From positions 1-10,914 of the forward strand of contig JACOVT010000082.1 of NCBI GenBank assembly GCA_016177165.1: 10,914 bases of DNA, written 5' to 3'. The DNA is from Microcaldota archaeon (GTDB lineage: Archaea; B1Sed10-29; JACOVT01). The translations under genes and the position numbers were made by a program. Shown piece after piece: positions 6,547 through 10,914 of the stretch (positions are counted from its first letter, which is position 1; every line of letters begins with the position of its first letter). Below the pieces are notes generated by a model, which saw only the letters and a list, made by a program, of their open reading frames with translations, made no database searches and was not told where the DNA came from.

Positions 6547-7049
6547 AGAAGCTCGCCTGTGGTGGTTGCATCGAGAAGCACTGGCCGAGGTATCGCTTCC
6601 CGAAGGGAACCGCGATCGGCACGGGAGTCGGAACGGTGCTGGCAATTGCGACTGGCGTGTGGCCTGTGGCTCTGTTTGGCGCCCTGGCCGGTTTTGGAAT
6701 CGACGGCCTCAACAAGGTATGCGAAATCTGTGGTCAACCCGAGAAGTCTCTCTACGAGGTTGAGTGTGAAGACGACGGAGAAGCGCCCGCCACTACACCC
6801 GCCGATCTTAAACGACCTTTTCAGCTTCACGACTTCGGCCCCTTCACGGCGGAGCAGCGCGCATTTGACTTGAACCGCATACCCGGAGCGGTTCAGACCG
6901 ATGTGGGCCAGACCGTGAATTCAGGGTCGCCCGCCGACATAGGCGGGACGGGAGAAAGTGCAGGAAGTCCCACCGGACCAACCGGTGACGGTGGTTCCGG
7001 GGTCGCGGGTGATGCTGGCGCATTCGGTGGGATTGGAGCCGCGTCGTGA
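6543..7049 (+). CDS. CxxC/Gly-zipper membrane protein with glycine-rich tail
   Basis: GTG 6543 is preferred because GGAGG (6531-6535) is 7 bases upstream and the start overlaps the previous stop as GTGA. The 168-residue product begins with C6-G-G-C9, then a basic stretch, a glycine-rich hydrophobic region at about 22-56 (TAIGTGVGTVLAIATG) that looks like a glycine-zipper membrane hairpin, and C60-E-I-C63. The two CxxC pairs flank the hydrophobic hairpin, so both could lie on the same side and share one zinc ion. An acidic patch (74-82) leads to a linker and a low-complexity tail (about 122-168) of Gly, Ser, Thr, Ala and Pro ending GGIGAAS. The role is unknown; the tail may be a flexible tether or a target of modification. 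Confidence 0.7.
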   Translation: MKKLACGGCIEKHWPRYRFPKGTAIGTGVGTVLAIATGVWPVALFGALAGFGIDGLNKVCEICGQPEKSLYEVECEDDGEAPATTPADLKRPFQLHDFGPFTAEQRAFDLNRIPGAVQTDVGQTVNSGSPADIGGTGESAGSPTGPTGDGGSGVAGDAGAFGGIGAAS

Positions 7050-7576
7050 ACCTGGAACAGTGGACAGAAATCCGCGACCAGAACGGCCGAGTCCTTTTCC
7101 GCAAACTCGAGAAGGTCACCGACCTCGGCGCGGCGGGCATCCGGCACGAACAGGCCCAGCAATGGGTCACATGCCCGGCTTGCAGCACCCCCCTGGCAGA
7201 CCCCACCCACCTTCGCCCCCAGTGCATGTGTGGCCACTCCCCGCTGACCTGTATCCACTGCAGCCGGGTCTGCGGCGCGTGTGGAGCGAATCTTGGCCGT
7301 TGCTGCATTTCCGGAAGCCCCATCAAGGGGACGGTGCTGTGTTTCGGGTGCCTGTCTGTACTGGAGGAGCAACTGGACTTCGAGAGGCGGGTGGCTCTGC
7401 ACCGGCTTACCGTGGAAGAGACACTCAAGGTATCCCAGCACCGGACCTCGATCCTGTCCGCGCCGATTCTGAACGGGTTCCCAGGGATCGAAGGGTTGCG
7501 ACAGCTCCTCCACCTTCGCGAATTCATGCGGCTCGGTAGGTTGCAGAACAAGCTCCTGGGTCCAGGTGCGCCGTGA
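7046..7576 (+). CDS. cysteine-rich treble-clef/RING-like zinc protein, candidate E3-type adaptor
   Basis: The 176-residue product starts at GTG 7046 with GGAG (7035-7038) 7 bases upstream and a GTGA overlap with the previous stop. Twelve cysteines and one histidine are packed between residues 43 and 102: C43, C46, C60, C62, H64, C69, C72, C76, C79, C86, C87, C99, C102. The spacing C-x2-C-x13-C-x-C-x-H-x4-C-x2-C-x3-C-x2-C resembles RING and other binuclear treble-clef fingers and would hold two or three zinc ions. The flanks (1-40 and 105-176) are helical without recognised motifs. Binuclear treble clefs have been reported in prokaryotic ubiquitin-like operons, so an E3-like or adaptor role is possible, but plain zinc ribbons would give a similar cysteine count. 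It lies directly before the HerA-like ATPase gene, joined by a GTGA overlap. Confidence 0.72.
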   Translation: MNLEQWTEIRDQNGRVLFRKLEKVTDLGAAGIRHEQAQQWVTCPACSTPLADPTHLRPQCMCGHSPLTCIHCSRVCGACGANLGRCCISGSPIKGTVLCFGCLSVLEEQLDFERRVALHRLTVEETLKVSQHRTSILSAPILNGFPGIEGLRQLLHLREFMRLGRLQNKLLGPGAP

Positions 7577-9720
7577 CGCCGTGGCGGGAGTTTCTCACCA
7601 GGCTGGGTTTCGAGAAGGTCGGGGAAGCCGGACCGAGGTTCTGCTTCCAGATTTTCTACCACGCCAAGTCCAAGGCCTCGATCCTGGCGTGCGAGGCCGA
7701 TGGATTCCTGGTCCTGGTGGGGTCCAAGTCCTACCTGCTCAGGGAAATTTCCGACGAGGGCCTGATCTACGTCCGCGATCTCAACCAGTTCCACGAGGAT
7801 CTGCAGGCCCTGTTCCCCGAGGTCCACGTCACCTTCAGCCACTTCCGCGACCTGAGCCACCCCCTGGCGGTGTTGAAGGCGCAGGGGAGCCAGCAGACCT
7901 TGACGAGGCTTGTCACTCAACAAGCGGAACTGCGCGGAAATCTGGAAACCACGAAACAGGAAATCGAAGGTGTGCAGCGGATCAGCGGGTTTGCCGGGGC
8001 GCCCTTCCTGAAATCCGCGCTGCAGGCTAAGGTCACGGGTTTGAACCAGCGGGCCAAGGAACTTCATGAGCAGGAGTCGGAGCTTGCTAACCGAATCTTC
8101 AAGATTCACCGTCTGGCCAAGGAGTATCTGGACCATGGGAGCGGCGCGATCTTCCTGTTCTCGATCCACTCCAACATCCAGGTGGCGCGGGCCGCAGACG
8201 AGGTCCACGAGGCAGCCCAGGCGATCCTGGCGGAACTGGACGCCTACCACAAGTACCAGCTAACCCAGAAGCTCGGAGCCAAGCTCCAGGTCCGCGTCGA
8301 GGAGTTCGACGAGCCGGCGCTGGCTCTCATGATCCAGTGGCTCGGGGGGGCGCTGAATCCCCGCCAGCTCCCACGGATCGGAGGATCGGTCTTCCAAGAC
8401 CTTTGCCTGGCGATCGAACGCATGGTGGTGGTGTCGTCCAACCAGGATCTGGTGGTAGATGGCAAGACGGCTGCTCAGAAACGCTTGTTGTCGGAAAGAG
8501 TGCTCCAGAATTTCTTCACTCGACTGGATCGAGTCGCCCAGCCACGATCCATTCCCGAGGGAGTCCCGACGTCGGGTGCTTTCCTGGGAAATCTCCTTCA
8601 AGACGGTCGCATGACCAACGTGCCCGTGTTTGTGGGGATCCAACTCAAGAACGCGTACGTCAGCGGTACGACGCGAAGCGGCAAGAGCTACTTGGCCCGC
8701 GTGCTGGTCGAGGGCGCCCTGGTGGAAGCTGCTGTGGTCGTCGTACTGGACCCTACAGGGCAGTGGACGGGCATTGTGGAGCCCTCCACCGATCCAGAGG
8801 TCCTTGCGCGATACGACGCTTTCAGGTTCGATCCGCGGCTCGCTCGGGGCTTCGATATCCAGATCCTCCGCCCCGACCAGCTACCGCCGCCCGATGAAAT
8901 CTGCCGGACGAGCTTCGTACTGAATCTCAAGGGGCTGTTGGACAGCGAGAGGCTCCAGGCTGTGAAGCCTGTTCTGGAAGCGGTCTACCACTCCATGACT
9001 ACGGAAACGACGAACTTGAAACTCCTGCTGGTGATGGAGGAAGCGCACAGCCTGCTCTCCGGAAACGTGGCTACGGATGCGAAGGACATGGCCCGCCAGG
9101 TCCAGACGCTTCTCGTTCGGATCGCGCGAGAGCGGGTCAAGCATGGGGTGAGCCTGCTCCTCTGCTCCCAAGGACTGGTCGATTTCGGCCGGGAGGCCAG
9201 GATCGTGCGCGAGATGGTCAACTCCCGCTTCTTCCTACGCTCCACGGACTCCGCAGAGCTTACCTACGTCGAACAGTACGCCGGTCGCGGGGCCGCCGAG
9301 ACGGTCAAGGAGCTGCGACCCGGAGAGGCTCTGATCCACGGACTGGATTTTCCCACGCTCACTGTGGCGATTCGACCACCCTTCTCGCATGTCGGAGAGG
9401 TCCACGTCGCGGGGAGTCCCACGGGCAGCGGAAAGACCGCCGTCCAGACGTGGCTGGCGAAAGCCAGGCCCCAGCGCCCGGAGCGAAGCCTATCCGACCT
9501 GGAAACTGTGGCGCTGGAACTGGTCGTTGCCCACTACCGCAAGCAAGGAACCCCGATGGCGACCATCGAGTTGGTAGAGGCCCTTGGGCTCCGGAGTGGC
9601 AAGGTCCGGCAGCAACTCGTGACCGCCCTGATTGAGAGGGGGCTGGTCAAGGTAACCCGGCTTCCGTCGTCAGGTCGCGGACAAGGCCGTCAGGGTCTCA
9701 TTCCCCTGGTCGGAGAATGA
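7573..9720 (+). CDS. HerA-like ATPase with coiled coil, second P-loop-like motif and C-terminal winged helix
   Basis: The 715-residue protein starts at GTG 7573 in a GTGA overlap; AGGTG (7564-7568) is a close ribosome site. Residues 1-105 are an unassigned domain. Residues about 110-190 are coiled coil (QQAELRGNLETTKQEIEGVQ and RAKELHEQESELANR). The ATPase core has Walker A GTTRSGKS at 365-372, VVVLDPTGQW after it, Walker B LLLVMEEAH at about 484-492, an arginine-rich segment (LVRIARERVKHG), and LLLCSQG as sensor, as in HerA/DUF87 ATPases. The usual closing segment (PGEALIHGL) precedes GSPTGSGKT at 614-622, an extra P-loop-like motif. Residues about 640-715 look like a winged helix (TIELVEALGLRSGKVRQQLV), often a DNA-binding or partner-binding module. 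It is last in the operon and is the likely motor or effector. Compared with DUF87 proteins of about 500-600 residues it is extended at both ends. Confidence 0.88.
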   Translation: MTPWREFLTRLGFEKVGEAGPRFCFQIFYHAKSKASILACEADGFLVLVGSKSYLLREISDEGLIYVRDLNQFHEDLQALFPEVHVTFSHFRDLSHPLAVLKAQGSQQTLTRLVTQQAELRGNLETTKQEIEGVQRISGFAGAPFLKSALQAKVTGLNQRAKELHEQESELANRIFKIHRLAKEYLDHGSGAIFLFSIHSNIQVARAADEVHEAAQAILAELDAYHKYQLTQKLGAKLQVRVEEFDEPALALMIQWLGGALNPRQLPRIGGSVFQDLCLAIERMVVVSSNQDLVVDGKTAAQKRLLSERVLQNFFTRLDRVAQPRSIPEGVPTSGAFLGNLLQDGRMTNVPVFVGIQLKNAYVSGTTRSGKSYLARVLVEGALVEAAVVVVLDPTGQWTGIVEPSTDPEVLARYDAFRFDPRLARGFDIQILRPDQLPPPDEICRTSFVLNLKGLLDSERLQAVKPVLEAVYHSMTTETTNLKLLLVMEEAHSLLSGNVATDAKDMARQVQTLLVRIARERVKHGVSLLLCSQGLVDFGREARIVREMVNSRFFLRSTDSAELTYVEQYAGRGAAETVKELRPGEALIHGLDFPTLTVAIRPPFSHVGEVHVAGSPTGSGKTAVQTWLAKARPQRPERSLSDLETVALELVVAHYRKQGTPMATIELVEALGLRSGKVRQQLVTALIERGLVKVTRLPSSGRGQGRQGLIPLVGE

Positions 9721-9875
9721 TTCGGGGAACGAGGAGAACGAAACAACGAGGGGCGGGAATGAAATCCGCAAACACTTCTGCTTCAACGTGGAACGAAGCG
9801 GCAATCGTTCCCAGAGAACGAAATCGTGGGAAGGAATAGGGGTTCCACTTGGAAGGATCGAATTCGGAGGACGAC
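9721..9875. repeat. intergenic region with GAACGA repeats and an inverted repeat
   Basis: GAACGA occurs at 9727-9732, 9736-9741, 9791-9796 and 9816-9821, a near copy CAACGA at 9744-9749, and the reverse complement TCGTTC at 9805-9810. GGAACGA (9790-9796) and TCGTTCC (9805-9811) form a perfect 7-base inverted repeat with an 8-base spacer. The first three words are spaced 8-9 bases apart, iteron-like. GGAA/TTCC words follow at 9829-9854. No U-tract follows the hairpin, so it is not a classical terminator. It may be an operator for the small genes to the right, or a recombination or replication site. Confidence 0.5.
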
Positions 9876-10049
9876 ATGAACCAGGCGAGGGCACCGGACG
9901 CAAAAAGGGAGCTGCTGATACTTGGTCGTCGCATGCGCATGGTGGCTGGTCTGGACTACGGAGAGATCGTCGTCCAAATCCACCAGGGTAGGGTCACCGT
10001 CAAGGTGACGACGAGCTTCCGGGACGTGGAGGAACCGGAAGCTTCTTAA
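9876..10049 (+). CDS. small YezD/DUF2292-like protein
   Basis: ATG 9876 is supported by GGAGG at 9866-9870, 5 bases upstream; a TTG at 9849 would lengthen it without a ribosome site. The 57-residue product has a basic N-terminal helix and the segment YGEIVVQIHQGRVTVKV, like the 'YGSIxIxVHDGxVVQI' core of small DUF2292 (YezD) proteins. The family's biochemical role is unknown. It is the first of three short genes preceding the recombinase. The family match is by eye. Confidence 0.6.
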   Translation: MNQARAPDAKRELLILGRRMRMVAGLDYGEIVVQIHQGRVTVKVTTSFRDVEEPEAS

Positions 10050-10083
10050 ACCTCCGCCTCAAGATGAAGATGAGGTGAACCCC

Positions 10084-10281
10084 ATGAATTGGTGGGAATG
10101 GTTCGTGTCGGAAGAGGAACTTGACGCCGCGTGCAAGAAGACCGGCGGCGCGAAGGCCCTGACCGCGAAGCAGCGCGAGCAGGTCGCAAGGCGGCTCAAG
10201 GCACTGATCGAAATTTCCTGTCCGCAATATCGAACCTGGATCGAGCAGGCGGTTAAGGACGTCGTTCGTGAAGCGAAATAA
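10084..10281 (+). CDS. small helical protein, unknown function
   Basis: ATG 10084 follows GAGGTGA (10072-10078) by 5 bases. The 65-residue product opens with a tryptophan-rich stretch (MNWWEWFVSEEEL) and is otherwise charged and helical (LTAKQREQVARRLKALIEI), with cysteines at 17 and 46. No signal peptide or known motif is visible. It lies between two other short genes that share good ribosome sites, and probably forms a unit with them. No family recognised. Confidence 0.6.
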   Translation: MNWWEWFVSEEELDAACKKTGGAKALTAKQREQVARRLKALIEISCPQYRTWIEQAVKDVVREAK

Positions 10282-10297
10282 TGACGCAACGCGTCAT
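10281..10297. repeat. perfect hairpin directly after a stop codon
   Basis: ATGACGC (10281-10287) and GCGTCAT (10291-10297) are perfect 7-base arms around AAC, beginning at the last base of the preceding TAA stop. The following sequence is GAATTCTG, not a U-tract, so it is not a standard intrinsic terminator. It may protect the transcript end or act as an operator for the gene at 10364. The word GAATTCTGA (10298-10306) recurs at 10585-10593 before the recombinase. Confidence 0.5.
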
Positions 10298-10363
10298 GAA
10301 TTCTGAAACCTGAGTTGGGACGGGACAACCCGACCGACGCGAGCACAAACGCGGAGGTCTGGC

Positions 10364-10570
10364 ATGTCCGAACAAACAGAACCTGACAAGCTCCGTGACT
10401 TCTGCGAGCGGGGTTACGACCGCAAGCTCACCGACGAGGAGCTTGAAGAAATTCGGCTCAACCTCGCCGGCTTCGTCTCATGCCTCCTGGAGCTGGCGGA
10501 AAAATACGGCGCAAATGATGACCCAGGGATGACTTCGGGGAAATCCGAAGACGACCGCCTTGCCGGGTGA
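10364..10570 (+). CDS. small acidic protein upstream of recombinase, unknown function
   Basis: ATG 10364 is preceded by GGAGG about 7 bases upstream. The 68-residue product is acidic and helical (LRDFCERGYDRKLTDEELEE and AGFVSCLLELAEKYG). No nucleotide-binding or membrane motif is seen. Its size, acidity and position just before a serine recombinase suggest a small accessory or control protein of a mobile element, but nothing in the sequence shows this directly. Confidence 0.6.
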   Translation: MSEQTEPDKLRDFCERGYDRKLTDEELEEIRLNLAGFVSCLLELAEKYGANDDPGMTSGKSEDDRLAG

Positions 10571-10627
10571 TGGTCCAGGCCCCAGAATTCTGAGATTCCC
10601 GCGAGAATTCAAGCTCGGAGGCCCGTC

Positions 10628-10914
10628 ATGAACGTGCTCGTCTACGCCCGCGTTTCCAGCAAGGACCAAGCTGATGGCTACTCGATCGCCGCCCAGCTCA
10701 AGGCGTGCAAGAACTACTGCGCAAAGCGCGGCTACAAAATCGTCCAGGTGTTCGAGGAAGTCGAGTCGGCCAAGCAGGCGGGCCGGCCGCTGTTCAACGA
10801 CCTGGTCGCGTACGCGAAGAAGAACGCGAAGGCCGTGGACGCGCTCTTGTTCCACAAGGTGGATCGCGCGTGCCGAAACTTCAGGGACTACGTGACCCTG
10901 GACGACCTCCAGGA
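10628..10914 (+). CDS. large serine recombinase, N-terminal part, cut by right edge
   Basis: ATG 10628 lies 6 bases after GGAGG (10617-10621). The visible 95 residues are a resolvase/invertase catalytic domain: VLVYARVSSKDQ with Arg8 and the nucleophile Ser10, AAQLKACKNYCAKRGYKIV, and VDALLFHKVDRACRNFRDY carrying the conserved D-R-x-x-R-x-x-x-D/Y segment. These enzymes cut and rejoin DNA at att sites through a phosphoserine link and integrate phages and mobile islands. The rest of the gene lies outside the window, so its size class (large recombinase rather than small resolvase) is inferred from the N-terminal sequence style. Confidence 0.92.
   Translation, partial: MNVLVYARVSSKDQADGYSIAAQLKACKNYCAKRGYKIVQVFEEVESAKQAGRPLFNDLVAYAKKNAKAVDALLFHKVDRACRNFRDYVTLDDLQ

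Noticed and set aside
6844..8250. Long minus-strand open frame of 468 codons opposite the zinc-protein and ATPase genes
   Set aside because: The plus strand here encodes a cysteine cluster and the start of a HerA-like protein with coupled starts; the minus frame shows no motif, low-complexity composition and no ribosome site, as expected for a GC-rich shadow.
9721..9875. CRISPR array
   Set aside because: The repeated words are only six bases and are unevenly spaced, without uniform repeat and spacer units.
10281..10297. Intrinsic terminator
   Set aside because: The stem is perfect but only 7 base pairs and no U-tract follows, so it was kept as a repeat only.

Overview
The window looks like accessory DNA from a moderately GC-rich bacterium that uses clear Shine-Dalgarno sites and many GTG starts. 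The host lineage cannot be fixed from the sequence; the gene style would fit a high-GC Gram-negative phylum, but that is a guess. Most of the window is one plus-strand operon (3813-9720) that reads as a bacterial ubiquitin-like conjugation system joined to membrane proteins, zinc-cluster proteins and a HerA-type ATPase. A large serine recombinase at the right edge suggests an integrative element or an island boundary.

Layout. At the left (1-1550, minus strand) a small coiled-coil protein is coupled by an ATGA overlap to a HerA/DUF87-like ATPase that runs off the left edge. A 153-base divergent region separates this pair from a plus-strand gene (1704-3164) for a PP2C/SpoIIE-like protein with a C-terminal cysteine cluster. 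It is AT-richer than its neighbours and seems to lack the N-terminal metal ligands of an active phosphatase. Next comes a fragment (3321-3737) that resembles the N-terminal half of a DUF932-type phage/plasmid protein.

The central operon encodes, in order: a 74-residue ubiquitin-like protein ending Gly-Leu, a 116-residue candidate E2-like protein, a JAB/JAMM peptidase, a ThiF/MoeB-type E1, two small membrane proteins, a glycine-rich membrane protein with two CxxC pairs, a 12-cysteine treble-clef/RING-like protein, and a 715-residue HerA-like ATPase with a coiled coil, a second P-loop-like motif and a C-terminal winged helix. Four junctions are GTGA overlaps, which implies tight co-translation. 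The simplest working model is that the JAB trims the modifier to its glycine, the E1 adenylates it, and the E2-like protein (perhaps with the cysteine-rich protein as an E3-like adaptor) transfers it to a target at a membrane complex served by the ATPase. Bacterial E1/E2/Ubl/JAB operons are known in anti-phage defence; the combination with this membrane/zinc/HerA set is not one I recognise as described.

The right end (9721-10914) holds a repeat-rich intergenic region with GAACGA words, three short genes (one resembling the YezD/DUF2292 family), and the start of the serine recombinase. Sequence composition is mosaic: the tetranucleotide CTAG occurs about 20 times before position 5165 and not at all in the remaining 5.75 kb.
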